DNA of 36,999 bases from Pseudomonas fontis (GTDB taxonomy: Bacteria > Pseudomonadota > Gammaproteobacteria > Pseudomonadales > Pseudomonadaceae): NCBI RefSeq assembly GCF_028656955.1, contig NZ_JAMDGY010000033.1, forward strand, positions 1-36,999, written 5' to 3'. Position numbers and translations under genes: made by a program. Under the pieces are notes generated by a model. It saw only the letters and a program-made list of their open reading frames with translations, had not been told where the DNA came from and did no database searches. How positions within the stretch are numbered: position 1 is the first letter of the stretch; each line of letters begins with the position of its first letter. Shown piece by piece: positions 15,916 through 24,226 of the stretch.

Positions 15916-16819
15916 GGCGGCGCCCACCGTTGGGTTGCTCCCGGGCAACGGTGAGGAATGGATCGACCAGCGCTGGCCGCGCGGTGCCGCGACGCCAGGC
16001 CAGGCCGACGTCGAGGGTCTGGCTGAGGTCGGCCAGCGGGCGCGCTTCGATGATGTCGCCCTCCAGTGACCAGGGGCGGTAAGTCATGTCTGGCTGGATC
16101 GACACGCCCAGCCCGGCCGCCACCAGGCTGCGCACCGCTTCGGTGGAGGCTGTGCGCAGGCTGATTTGCGCCTGCAGGCCGGCGCCGGCCCAGATGCGCC
16201 GGGCGTTCTGCTCCATCTCGTCGACGTTGAGCTGGATCAGCGGTTCGAGTGCGACCTCGGCCAGGCTGATGCTGTCGCGCTCCAGCAGCGGGTGCTGGGC
16301 CGGCAGCCAGAGGCGGTGCGGCGAGTGGGTGAGCACTTCGGTCTGCAGGGCCAGGCGGTCTTCGAGGTTGGACAGGATGAGCACGCCGACATCGATTTCG
16401 CCACTGACCAGCAGGTGCTCGATGTAGGGGCGTTCGTCTTCGGTCACGCGGATTTCGACATTCGGGTAGGCGCGTTGAAAGCGGGTCAGCAGGTCGGCCA
16501 GGTAGTAGCCGGCGACCAGGCTGGTGACGCCGATGGTCAATTGCCCGGCCACCTGGTCGGTGCTTTGTTGCAGGCTGCGCTTGGCATTGTCGACGGTGGC
16601 CAGGATCAGGTGCGCCTGGCGCAGGAACTGATGGCCCTGGTGGGTCAGGGTCATGCCCTTGGCGTGGCGGTTGAACAGCACCACGCCGATTTCCTGCTCC
16701 AGTTGCTGGATGGCCAGGGTCAGGGTCGACTGGGAAATGAACACCGCCTGGGCGGCAGCGGAGATCGAGCCGGTTTCGGCAACGGCGATGAAGTGGCGAA
16801 TCTGGCGCAGGGTCATCAT
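15905..16819 (-). CDS. LysR family transcriptional regulator
   Basis: This 304-residue regulator has an N-terminal winged helix-turn-helix (residues 1-60, FIAVAETGSISAAAQAVFIS and LTLAIQQLEQEIGVVLFNR) and a C-terminal LysR substrate domain (LTIGVTSLVAGYYLADLL...). It begins with two consecutive ATG codons. The first (16819) is given, and the second is one codon later. It lies upstream of, and in the same direction as, the polyamine catabolism and uptake genes. The dyad at 15835-15855 sits between them, so it probably controls that operon in response to a polyamine or a breakdown product. The ligand is unknown. Confidence 0.92.
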   Translation of the reverse strand: MMTLRQIRHFIAVAETGSISAAAQAVFISQSTLTLAIQQLEQEIGVVLFNRHAKGMTLTHQGHQFLRQAHLILATVDNAKRSLQQSTDQVAGQLTIGVTSLVAGYYLADLLTRFQRAYPNVEIRVTEDERPYIEHLLVSGEIDVGVLILSNLEDRLALQTEVLTHSPHRLWLPAQHPLLERDSISLAEVALEPLIQLNVDEMEQNARRIWAGAGLQAQISLRTASTEAVRSLVAAGLGVSIQPDMTYRPWSLEGDIIEARPLADLSQTLDVGLAWRRGTARPALVDPFLTVAREQPNGGRRHSI

Positions 16820-16922
16820 GGGCGGGCGACTTTGTTATGAGTTTTATTGGCAGGGATGAGTGTATATCTTTTTTTTAGATGGCTTGGCCCTGCCCGGAAC
16901 CTGCCGCGTTGTGTGTATTCAC

Positions 16923-17756
16923 CTAATCCTGAAGCCAGTGCTCGAACCGGGCCTGCACGCTGTCTTCGGGGCTGGGGGCGTAATAGACCAGCCTCAGGTG
17001 CTTGTCGATATCGATGGTCAGCGAGGTGTGTTCCAGCGTCACCGCGCCAAACGAGGGGATGGATAGCTGACGGATGCCCTGGCAGGTGCCGTGTATGTCC
17101 TGCTTTTGCCACGCGTCGCGAAACGCGGGGCTGATGTATTCCAGTTCGTTGACCAGCTCAGCGACATCGCTGCGCTTTGCGGCGTGGGCGAAATCCCGGC
17201 GGAAGCTGGCGAGCATCTGCAGCGCCTGCTCATCCCAGGGGTTGAAGAGCGTGCGCATGGCCTCGTCAGTGAACACCATGCGCAGCATATTGCGGTGCTC
17301 AGGGGCGGTGTCGGCGAAGTTGAAGAGCCTGTTCGCCGCCGTGTTCCATGCCAGTACATCCCAGCGCAGGTTGAGGACGTAGGCAGGGCGCAGCGCAAGG
17401 TCTTGCAGCAAACGGTGGATGACGCTCGGCACCACGCACCAGGTTTCACCCAGCTCGGCGGGTGGGCGTTGCTGCGTCAGCAGATAGAGGTGTCGGCGTT
17501 CCACCGCGTCGAGTTTCAGCACCCGGCAGAGGTTGTCGAGAAAGCTCGGCGAGACGCCAATGTCGCGCCCTTGCTCAAGCCAGGTGTACCAGGTGACCCC
17601 GACACCGGCCAAGGCCGCCACCTCTTCACGACGTAAGCCGGGGGTGCGGCGGCGCCCGGAGGAGGGCAGCCCTACTTGCTCGGGAGATACCCGTTCACGG
17701 CGGCTGCGCAGGAATTCTGCGAGGTCGGTGCGGGTGCGTTCGAGTGTCCTGCGCAT
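16923..17756 (-). CDS. XRE-type helix-turn-helix regulator with MmyB-like ligand domain
   Basis: The 277-residue protein has an N-terminal Xre-type DNA-binding domain. The motif RRTPGLRREEVAALAGVGVT, followed by WYTWLEQGRDIGVS, is diagnostic of the HTH_31 group. The rest is an MmyB/MltR-like ligand-binding domain, recognisable from VLAWNTAANRLF and the NMLRMVFTD block. I chose ATG 17756 because AAGGAG lies 10 bases upstream and the family begins there. The frame runs to 17843 without support. It is transcribed divergently from an MFS efflux gene across 98 bases, so it most probably regulates that pump. The inverted repeat at 17776-17789 is the candidate operator. Confidence 0.9.
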   Translation of the reverse strand: MRRTLERTRTDLAEFLRSRRERVSPEQVGLPSSGRRRTPGLRREEVAALAGVGVTWYTWLEQGRDIGVSPSFLDNLCRVLKLDAVERRHLYLLTQQRPPAELGETWCVVPSVIHRLLQDLALRPAYVLNLRWDVLAWNTAANRLFNFADTAPEHRNMLRMVFTDEAMRTLFNPWDEQALQMLASFRRDFAHAAKRSDVAELVNELEYISPAFRDAWQKQDIHGTCQGIRQLSIPSFGAVTLEHTSLTIDIDKHLRLVYYAPSPEDSVQARFEHWLQD

Positions 17757-17775
17757 GTCCCAGTTACTCCTTGTA

Positions 17776-17789
17776 ACCGTATAAACGGT
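17776..17789. promoter_or_regulatory. Candidate operator between the XRE regulator and the MFS pump
   Basis: ACCGT-ATAA-ACGGT is an inverted repeat with 5-base arms in the divergent intergenic region, 20 bases before the regulator start and 66 before the pump start. On the minus strand it holds TTTATA, a weak -10 with TTGGCC 18 bases upstream. The regulatory role is inferred from position. Confidence 0.4.
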
Positions 17790-17854
17790 AGGCATTGTAC
17801 CCAGGCCAAGGGTGCTAAAGAATCCGCGCCGACCCCTTATCACGGAAGACTTTC

Positions 17855-19060
17855 ATGACCCGGACAACACCTGCAGCGGTTTATCTGATTGCCATTGGCG
17901 CCTTCGCGCTGGGCATGGCGTCCTATGTGACAGCAGGCCTCGTTCCACTGATCGAGCGGGCCTTCAGTGTTCAGGTGGCCGTTGCCGCGCAACTGGTGAC
18001 CGCGTTCACCCTGGCGTATGGCATTGGCTCGCCGCTTTTCGTGGCCGTGTTGCCCGCGCGGCGGCAGCGGTTCGGGCTGATGTGCGCGCTGGGGCTGTTC
18101 GTTCTGGCGAATGCGGCCAGCGCCATGGTCGATGACTTTGCGCTGTTGTTGCTGTGTAGGGCGCTGGCGGGTATTGGTGCGGGGGTATACCTGGCAACGG
18201 GTATTGCCGCTTCGGCGGCAGTATCTGCCCCGGCGCAACGGGGCAAGGCGATTGCCGTCATCATGGGCGGCATGGCCAGTGGTACGGTACTTGGCGTACC
18301 ACTCAGCCTGTTGCTCGCCGAGCACATGGGCTGGCAGGCGGCGCTGTGGCTGGTGGCCCTGCTCGGTGCGCTGGCCTGGTTCGGCTTGCTGCTCAAGTTG
18401 CCCGCGATTCCCGCCGGGCCACAGGCGGCGCCGGGTCGCAAGCTGGCGTTGCTGGCCGAGCGCAAGGTGTTGCTGGTGCTCATGGTCTCGCTGCTGGCCG
18501 CAGTCGCCAGCCTGGGGATGTACACCTTCATGGTGCCGCTGCTCGCCGACCCGGCCTACGGGGCTGTCGGCAACATCACCGCGCACCTGTGGGTCTGGGG
18601 GCTGGGCGGGGTGCTGGGGAGTTTCCTGGTGGGGCCATTGGTTGATCGGCTCAAAGGGCCGTTGCTCACCTTACTGATCATGCTGGTCTTGGCCGTTTCA
18701 TTGCTGGTATTGCCCATGGCGGCCTCGATATCACCCTGGCTGGCGATGCTTCCAATTGCACTCTGGGGGGCGGTGGGCTGGGCGCTCCAGGTGCCGCAGA
18801 ACAATGAACTGCTCGCCATGCGCGACGCCAAAGGCGATGGCAACCTGGCGGTTGCCTTGAACGAGTCGGCGCTGTACCTGGGGAGTGCCCTGGGGGCGGC
18901 GGCCGGCGGCTTGCTGCTGCTCTGGCAGATGCCGAACTGGACCCTGGCGGCCAGCGCAGGGGCAGTGGCGCTGCTGGGGGCGGCGTTGCAGATACTCAAT
19001 CTGCAGGAAGGCCGGGCGCATGCTTGTGCCGATGTACTCGAATCGTCAGGCCGAAGGTAA
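17855..19060 (+). CDS. MFS transporter (DHA1-type, 12 membrane segments)
   Basis: The 401-residue protein is a major facilitator superfamily transporter of the AraJ/drug:H+ antiporter type, with about 12 hydrophobic segments and a central hydrophilic loop near residue 190. Motif C-like glycine-rich segments (IVMGGMASGTVLGVPLS-type and LGSALGAAAGGLL) are visible. The loop between segments 2 and 3 has a weak motif A (LPARRQRFG). The start ATG follows GGAAG by 6 bases. Its divergent XRE regulator suggests inducible export of a small molecule. The substrate is not predictable. No neighbouring biosynthetic genes are present. Confidence 0.9.
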   Translation: MTRTTPAAVYLIAIGAFALGMASYVTAGLVPLIERAFSVQVAVAAQLVTAFTLAYGIGSPLFVAVLPARRQRFGLMCALGLFVLANAASAMVDDFALLLLCRALAGIGAGVYLATGIAASAAVSAPAQRGKAIAVIMGGMASGTVLGVPLSLLLAEHMGWQAALWLVALLGALAWFGLLLKLPAIPAGPQAAPGRKLALLAERKVLLVLMVSLLAAVASLGMYTFMVPLLADPAYGAVGNITAHLWVWGLGGVLGSFLVGPLVDRLKGPLLTLLIMLVLAVSLLVLPMAASISPWLAMLPIALWGAVGWALQVPQNNELLAMRDAKGDGNLAVALNESALYLGSALGAAAGGLLLLWQMPNWTLAASAGAVALLGAALQILNLQEGRAHACADVLESSGRR

Positions 19061-19150
19061 ACCTGCAACATTTTGTCTGGCTCGTCCCGTGGTGCGCTTG
19101 GGTTTCAAGTTGTAGGCTGGGGTTTCCTTTTTGATCCGTGGAGACACCCG

Positions 19151-19831
19151 ATGATCACCCGTGGCTTGCTTGATCAGTTGCTCAAATCCGGTCAGGACCT
19201 GCTGCAAAAGCAGTCCGGCAAAGGTGTTGCAGGCAAGTCTGACTCAGGCGGCGGGCTGGGCAGCCTGCTCTCCGGTGCGGGGGGTGGTGCATTGGCGGCG
19301 GGTGCGATGGGCTTGCTGCTGGGTAACAAGAAGGCCCGCAAGTACGGCGGCAAGGCGCTGACCTATGGCGGCCTGGCGGCACTGGGTGTGTTGGCCTACA
19401 AGGCCTATGGCAACTGGCAGGCGCAGCAGGGCAAGGCGCCACTGGGTGAACCGCGCACCCTTGACCGCGTGCCTGAGGCGCAGTTGGAGCAGCACAGCCA
19501 GGCGATCCTCAAGGCCCTGGTGGCAGCGGCCAAGGCGGACGGGCATGTGGATGAGCGTGAGCGGGCGTTGATCGAGGGTGAATTCGTCAAGTTGTCCAGT
19601 GACCAGGAGTTGCAGCATTGGCTGCACGCCGAGCTGAACAAGCCGCTGGACCCAGCCGATGTCGCCCGTGCGGCGAGCACGCCGGAAATGGCCGCAGAGA
19701 TGTATATCGCCAGTGTGATGCTGGTGGACGAAGAGCACTTCATGGAGCGCGCCTACCTGGATGAGCTGGCCAAGCAGCTCAAGCTGGACCCGGCCTTGAA
19801 GGCTGAGCTGGAAAAGCAGGTGCGCCAGTAA
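19151..19831 (+). CDS. YebE/DUF533 family protein (TerB-like)
   Basis: This 226-residue protein matches the DUF533/YebE family. The N-terminal third is Gly/Ala-rich with hydrophobic segments (SLLSGAGGGALAAGAMGLLLG and YGGLAALGVLAYKAYG) that may associate with the membrane. The C-terminal half is a TerB-like helical domain (ILKALVAAAKADGHVDERER, with the acidic D-x-x-x-D/E pattern of that fold). ATG 19151 is preceded by GGAG. The frame extends upstream without support. E. coli yebE responds to envelope stress, but the biochemical function is unknown. It stands alone between the MFS gene and a REP element. Confidence 0.85.
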   Translation: MITRGLLDQLLKSGQDLLQKQSGKGVAGKSDSGGGLGSLLSGAGGGALAAGAMGLLLGNKKARKYGGKALTYGGLAALGVLAYKAYGNWQAQQGKAPLGEPRTLDRVPEAQLEQHSQAILKALVAAAKADGHVDERERALIEGEFVKLSSDQELQHWLHAELNKPLDPADVARAASTPEMAAEMYIASVMLVDEEHFMERAYLDELAKQLKLDPALKAELEKQVRQ

Positions 19832-19957
19832 TTGTGGGAGCGGGCTGGTCCCGCGACCTGCCGCAAAGCGGCAGCAAACCCGGTGCATGCGATGTACCTG
19901 GAAGACTGTCGGGGCGAGTGCTGCGCACTTGGTCGCGGGACCAGCCCGCTCCCACAA
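19832..19957. repeat. Paired REP (BIME-like) element, perfect 27-nt arms
   Basis: Two perfectly inverted 27-nt REP arms lie at 19832-19858 and 19931-19957, separated by 72 bases. The left arm runs into a small perfect hairpin, CTGCCGC (19858-19864), AAA, GCGGCAG (19868-19874). The design is the same as at 5987-6099, with a different centre. It overlaps the last base before the end of the YebE-type gene's flank and sits just upstream of the CRP-type site before wspA. It may act as a transcription barrier between the two units. Confidence 0.88.
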
Positions 19958-19960
19958 TGG

Positions 19961-19976
19961 TGTGAACAAGGTCACA
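19961..19976. promoter_or_regulatory. CRP/Vfr-type binding site upstream of wspA
   Basis: TGTGA-ACAAGG-TCACA has both half-sites of the CRP/Vfr consensus exact, with the required 6-base spacer. It is centred about 152 bases before the wspA start codon and roughly 115 before the start point predicted from the TATAAT at 20072. Nothing else lies between it and wspA, so if functional it would act on the wsp operon. Confidence 0.5.
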
Positions 19977-20071
19977 GTTTCGCTCAACGTTTACAGGCAA
20001 TTGGCCATAAACCAGTCCCTTTTGCCCAAGCAACCCTTGATCCAGCGTCCATAACCCTAGGCGGTGTAGGC

Positions 20072-20077
20072 TATAAT
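20072..20077 (+). promoter_or_regulatory. Candidate -10 of the wsp promoter
   Basis: A perfect TATAAT lies 44 bases before the wspA start. The -35 region (around 20049-20054, CCATAA) is poor, which suggests dependence on an activator or a weak promoter. Confidence 0.5.
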
Positions 20078-20120
20078 CAGCCCATTTTTCCTGCTCGCGC
20101 TGAATTATTGAGGGCTGAAT

Positions 20121-21743
20121 GTGAAGAACTGGACACTGCGCCAACGGATCCTGGCGAGCTTCGCCGTGATTATCGCCATCATGTCGCTGATGGTTATTGC
20201 CGCCTATTCGCGGCTGGTCACGATCGAGTCCAGCGAGGAGGCCGTGCGTACCGACAGCATCCCCGGGGTCTACTTCAGCTCGATGATCCGCAGCGCCTGG
20301 GTCGACAGCTACGTGCTGACCCAGCAGTTGGTCGGGCTGACCGACCACCGCGAACTTTCCGACGCCGACATGGCGCTGTACCGCACTTTCGACGACCGTC
20401 TCAAGCAACACATGGCCAGCTACCAGGGAACCATCAAGGACGCTGACGATCAGGCCAGCTTTGACGTGTTCGGCAAGCTCGAAGATGCCTACCTCGAAGA
20501 GGTGGCGCACGTGCTGGAAGCCTACCGCAAGGGTGATTACGTGCAGGCCCAGAATCTGCTGCACGACAAGCTCACCCCCGCCTGGATCGCCGGTCGCCAG
20601 CACCTCAACGGTGTCATCGAAGGCAATCGCAAGTCGGCAGACGCCGCGACCCTCGAAATCGTCAGTGCCGTCACCACCGCCAAGGGCAGCATGATCGTGT
20701 CGCTGGTGCTGGCGATCATCGCCGCAGCGATCTGCGGGCTGCTGCTGATGCGTGCAATCAGTGCACCGATGGAACGCATCGTCCAAGCCCTGGACAAACT
20801 CAGCGGCGGCGATCTGAGCGTGCGCCTGAACCTGGACCGCAAGGACGAGTTCGGCGCGGTCGAAACCGGCTTCAACGCGATGATGGGCGAACTGACCACC
20901 CTGGTCTCCCAGGCCCAGCGCTCCTCGGTGCAGGTGACCACCTCGGTCACCGAAATTGCCGCCACCTCCAAACAGCAGCAAGCCACCGCCACCGAAACCG
21001 CCGCCACTACCACCGAGATCGGCGCGACCTCGCGGGAAATCGCCGCGACCTCGCGTGACCTGGTGCGCACCATGACCGAAGTCACCTCCGCTGCCGATCA
21101 GGCCTCGGTGCTCGCCGGCTCCGGCCAGCAAGGCCTGGCACGCATGGAAGAAACCATGCACCAGGTGATGGGCGCGGCCGACCTGGTCAATAACAAGCTG
21201 GCGATCCTCAACGAGAAGGCCGGCAACATCAACCAGGTGGTGGTCACCATCGTCAAGGTGGCCGACCAGACCAACCTGCTCTCGCTCAACGCCGCTATCG
21301 AGGCCGAGAAGGCCGGCGAATACGGCCGTGGCTTTGCCGTGGTTGCCACCGAAGTGCGACGCCTGGCAGACCAGACCGCCGTGGCCACCTACGACATCGA
21401 GCAGATGGTTCGCGAGATCCAGTCGGCAGTCTCGGCAGGGGTGATGGGCATGGACAAGTTCTCCGAGGAGGTACGCCGCGGCATGTTCGAGGTGACCCAG
21501 GTCGGCGAACAGCTCACCCAGATCATCCATCAGGTCCAGGCCCTGGCCCCGCGCGTACTGATGGTCAACGAGGGCATGCAGGCCCAGGCCACGGGTGCCG
21601 AACAGATCAATCACGCGCTGGTGCAACTGGGTGATGCCAGCAGCCAGACCGTGGAGTCGCTGCGCCAGGCAAGCTTTGCCATCGATGAGTTGAGCCAGGT
21701 AGCGACCGGCCTGCGCGGTGGCGTTTCGCGGTTCAAAGTCTGA
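20121..21743 (+). CDS. wspA: Surface-sensing methyl-accepting chemoreceptor WspA
   Basis: WspA is the membrane receptor of the Wsp system. It activates the WspE kinase when cells touch a surface. The 540-residue protein has a first membrane segment at about 10-32, a periplasmic four-helix-type sensor region, a second membrane segment at about 191-213, a HAMP domain, and a cytoplasmic signalling domain. The conserved hairpin tip includes NLLSLNAAIEAEKAGEYGRG. There is no C-terminal CheR-binding pentapeptide (it ends SRFKV). The start is GTG, with AGGG 6 bases upstream. It leads a seven-gene operon, and wspB begins 7 bases after it. Confidence 0.96.
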   Translation: MKNWTLRQRILASFAVIIAIMSLMVIAAYSRLVTIESSEEAVRTDSIPGVYFSSMIRSAWVDSYVLTQQLVGLTDHRELSDADMALYRTFDDRLKQHMASYQGTIKDADDQASFDVFGKLEDAYLEEVAHVLEAYRKGDYVQAQNLLHDKLTPAWIAGRQHLNGVIEGNRKSADAATLEIVSAVTTAKGSMIVSLVLAIIAAAICGLLLMRAISAPMERIVQALDKLSGGDLSVRLNLDRKDEFGAVETGFNAMMGELTTLVSQAQRSSVQVTTSVTEIAATSKQQQATATETAATTTEIGATSREIAATSRDLVRTMTEVTSAADQASVLAGSGQQGLARMEETMHQVMGAADLVNNKLAILNEKAGNINQVVVTIVKVADQTNLLSLNAAIEAEKAGEYGRGFAVVATEVRRLADQTAVATYDIEQMVREIQSAVSAGVMGMDKFSEEVRRGMFEVTQVGEQLTQIIHQVQALAPRVLMVNEGMQAQATGAEQINHALVQLGDASSQTVESLRQASFAIDELSQVATGLRGGVSRFKV

Positions 21744-21750
21744 GTCGCCG

Positions 21751-22278
21751 ATGAACGACATCCAGCCACGCCGCAGCCAGGAAGCGGCCAGCCAGGGGCG
21801 TTTGTTCCTGGTGTTTCGCATTGGCGAGCAGCGCTTTGCCCTGGACACCCTTGAGGTCGCCGAGGTGCTGCCGCGCTTGCCGCTCAAACCCATCGCCCAG
21901 ACACCGTCCTGGGTGGCGGGGGTGCTGGCCCATCGGGGCGCGCTGGTGCCGGTCATCGATGTCGGCGCATTGAGTTTCGGCAAGCCGGCACCGGAGCGCA
22001 CCAGCACCCGTCTGGTGCTGGTGCATTACCGCGCCGACCCGTTGCGCCCGGACCTGCTGCTCGGTTTGATCCTCGAAAGGGCCAGCGACACCCTGCGCTG
22101 TAACCCCGACGATTTTCAACCCTATGGCGTCGACAACAGCAGCGCGCCCTACCTGGGGCCGGTGCGTGAAGATGCCCTGGGGCTGTTGCAATGGATCGGT
22201 GTGCAAGACCTGCTCAGTGACGAGGTACGCGCCTTGTTGTTCCCGGTTGAGGCGGTTGCGCCCGGGGAAAGCTCATGA
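21751..22278 (+). CDS. wspB: CheW-like adaptor WspB
   Basis: The 175-residue protein is a single CheW domain, with recognisable FLVFRIGEQRFALDTLEVAEVLP and the WVAGVLAHRGALVPVIDVGAL core. It should couple WspA to the kinase WspE at the membrane array. ATG 21751 is chosen because it clears the wspA stop and gives the family start; the frame itself opens earlier inside wspA. The gene ends in a 4-base ATGA overlap with wspC. Confidence 0.94.
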   Translation: MNDIQPRRSQEAASQGRLFLVFRIGEQRFALDTLEVAEVLPRLPLKPIAQTPSWVAGVLAHRGALVPVIDVGALSFGKPAPERTSTRLVLVHYRADPLRPDLLLGLILERASDTLRCNPDDFQPYGVDNSSAPYLGPVREDALGLLQWIGVQDLLSDEVRALLFPVEAVAPGESS

Positions 22279-23555
22279 GCAACGAACAACGCTTCTTCCG
22301 CTTTCTTCAGGAGCGCATCGGCCTGGACGTCGCCTCGGTCGGCGCGCCGATGGTCGAGCGCGCACTGCACCAGCGCTGCGCGACGTTGCAGGCGGCCGAC
22401 CTCGACGAGTACTGGTTGCGCCTGCAACAGTCGCGTGAGGAGCAGCAGGCACTGATCGAGGCGGTGATCGTTCCGGAAACCTGGTTCTTCCGTTATCCGG
22501 AATCCTTCAATGCCCTGGTCGGCCTGGCGCTCAAGCGCCTGGCAGAGCTGGCCGGTACGCGCCCGCTGCGGATTCTCAGCCTGCCGTGCTCGACCGGCGA
22601 AGAACCCTACTCGATCGCCATGGCCCTGCTCGATGCCGGGATCGCCGGGCATGCATTCCGCGTCGATGCGATCGACATCAGCCCCAACTCCATCGCTCGT
22701 GCCGAGCAGGGGCAGTATGGCCGCAACTCCTTCCGTGGCAGCGACCTGACATTCCGTGAGCGGCACTTCACCGAGGTGGGTGAAGGCCAGCGCCTGGCTG
22801 AGCGGGTGCGCAAGCAGGTGAACTTCGAGGCCGGCAACGTGCTCGACCCGGCGCTACGCAGCCGCGAGGGCAGCTATGACTTCGTGTTCTGCCGCAACCT
22901 GCTGATCTATTTCGACGTGCCGACCCAGCAACGGGTGTTCGAGGTACTGAAAAACCTCACCCACGAAGGCGGGGTGTTGTTTATCGGCCCGGCCGAGGGC
23001 AGCCTGCTGGCCCGTATGGGCATGCGCCCGCTGGGCATTGCCCAGTCGTTCGCCTATGTTCGCCATACCCCGGTGGTCGAGCCCGTTCCGGCCCCGGTGC
23101 GCGTGCTGCCGAGCCTGACGCCGCTGCCACCGGCCCGCATGCCGGTGCCGGCGCGCGGCCTGGCAGACGTTGCGCGGCGGCCAATACTTGCGCCACCCGC
23201 CAAGCCTGCCCCGAACAGCCGAGGCGATCAGGCGACGCAGTTGCTGGGGCAGATCGCCCAGTTGGCCAATGCCGGGCAGAACGAGCAAGCCCAGGCGGCG
23301 TGCCAAACCTACTTGCAACAATTCGAACCCTGCGCCCAGGTGTTTTACTGGCTCGGCCTGCTCAGTGACACGGCAGGTGACGCTGGCCAGGCGCTGAGTC
23401 ACTATCGCAAGGCGCTGTACCTCGACCCCCAACACCCCGAAGCGTTGGTGCACCTGGCGGCCTTGCTGGCCTCCCAGGGCGATGAGGCCGGCGCTCGCCG
23501 CCTGCAGGAACGCGCCGCCCGGCTCGAACGCACGGTACGGGGGCCTGAACGATGA
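22275..23555 (+). CDS. wspC: CheR-type methyltransferase with TPR domain, WspC
   Basis: WspC methylates WspA using S-adenosylmethionine and raises signalling. The 426-residue protein has an N-terminal CheR all-helical part, the SAM-binding segment LSLPCSTGEEPYSIAM (about 97-112), and the CheR motif VFCRNLLIYF. A proline-rich linker (about 275-315) follows, and then TPR repeats in the last 100 residues (VFYWLGLLSDTAGDAGQALS, HYRKALYLDPQHPEALVHLA). It overlaps wspB and wspD by 4 bases each, so the block is translationally coupled. Confidence 0.95.
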   Translation: MSNEQRFFRFLQERIGLDVASVGAPMVERALHQRCATLQAADLDEYWLRLQQSREEQQALIEAVIVPETWFFRYPESFNALVGLALKRLAELAGTRPLRILSLPCSTGEEPYSIAMALLDAGIAGHAFRVDAIDISPNSIARAEQGQYGRNSFRGSDLTFRERHFTEVGEGQRLAERVRKQVNFEAGNVLDPALRSREGSYDFVFCRNLLIYFDVPTQQRVFEVLKNLTHEGGVLFIGPAEGSLLARMGMRPLGIAQSFAYVRHTPVVEPVPAPVRVLPSLTPLPPARMPVPARGLADVARRPILAPPAKPAPNSRGDQATQLLGQIAQLANAGQNEQAQAACQTYLQQFEPCAQVFYWLGLLSDTAGDAGQALSHYRKALYLDPQHPEALVHLAALLASQGDEAGARRLQERAARLERTVRGPER

Positions 23556-24226
23556 ACGGACAAGGTGAACTGGACGTGCTTGCGACCTCACTGGAGGCCA
23601 TCGACGATTGCTGGAACCGCATCGGCGTGCATGGCGACAAGAGCTGCCCGCTGCTCGTCGAGCATATTCATTGCCGCAACTGCGACGTGTACGCGGCGGC
23701 CGCCACGCGTTTGCTCGACCGATATGCGCTGGCACAGGATGCCCACGTGCAGCAGGAGGTCGAAGCGCAGGTCCAGGTCAGGGCCGGGCGTTCGCTGCTG
23801 TTGTTCCGCCTGGGTGAAGAATGGATGGCCCTGGCGACCCGTTGCCTGGTCGAGGTGGCGCCGCTGCAACCGGTGCACTCGCTGCCGCACCAGCGCTCAC
23901 GCGTGCTGAAGGGCGTGGCGAATGTCCGCGGTGCACTGGTACCGTGCCTGTCGCTGGCGGATTTGCTGGGGCTGGAACTGACCAACGCTGCGGCGACCTC
24001 GGCGCGGGTCATGCCGCGCATGCTGATCGTTGCCGCTAATGGTGGCTCGGTGGTGGTGCAAGTGGATGAAGTCGATGGTATTCACGCCGTCGACCCGCAG
24101 CGCCTGAACAGCGAAGCCGCCAGCGAATCGCGCTTCACCGAAGCCGTGTTGCAATGGCGCGGGCGAAGTGTGCGGGTGTTGAACGAGGAGCACGTGTTGT
24201 CCGCCGTAAACCGGAGCCTGTCATGA
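23552..24226 (+). CDS. wspD: CheW-like adaptor WspD
   Basis: The 224-residue protein has an N-terminal extension with CRNCDVYAAAATRLLDR, characteristic of WspD, and a CheW domain from about residue 75 (LLLFRLGEEWMALATRCLVE, VANVRGALVPCLSLADLLG). Having two different CheW proteins, WspB and WspD, is normal for the Wsp system. Both are thought to link WspA and WspE, with different effects on array position. It overlaps both neighbours by 4 bases (ATGA). Confidence 0.94.
   Translation: MNGQGELDVLATSLEAIDDCWNRIGVHGDKSCPLLVEHIHCRNCDVYAAAATRLLDRYALAQDAHVQQEVEAQVQVRAGRSLLLFRLGEEWMALATRCLVEVAPLQPVHSLPHQRSRVLKGVANVRGALVPCLSLADLLGLELTNAAATSARVMPRMLIVAANGGSVVVQVDEVDGIHAVDPQRLNSEAASESRFTEAVLQWRGRSVRVLNEEHVLSAVNRSLS

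Noticed and set aside
19779..22007. Long open frame (742 codons) on the minus strand opposite wspA-wspB
   Set aside because: It is antisense to clear, conserved genes. Long antisense frames are usual in GC-rich DNA with strong third-position bias, and the translation shows no known domain.
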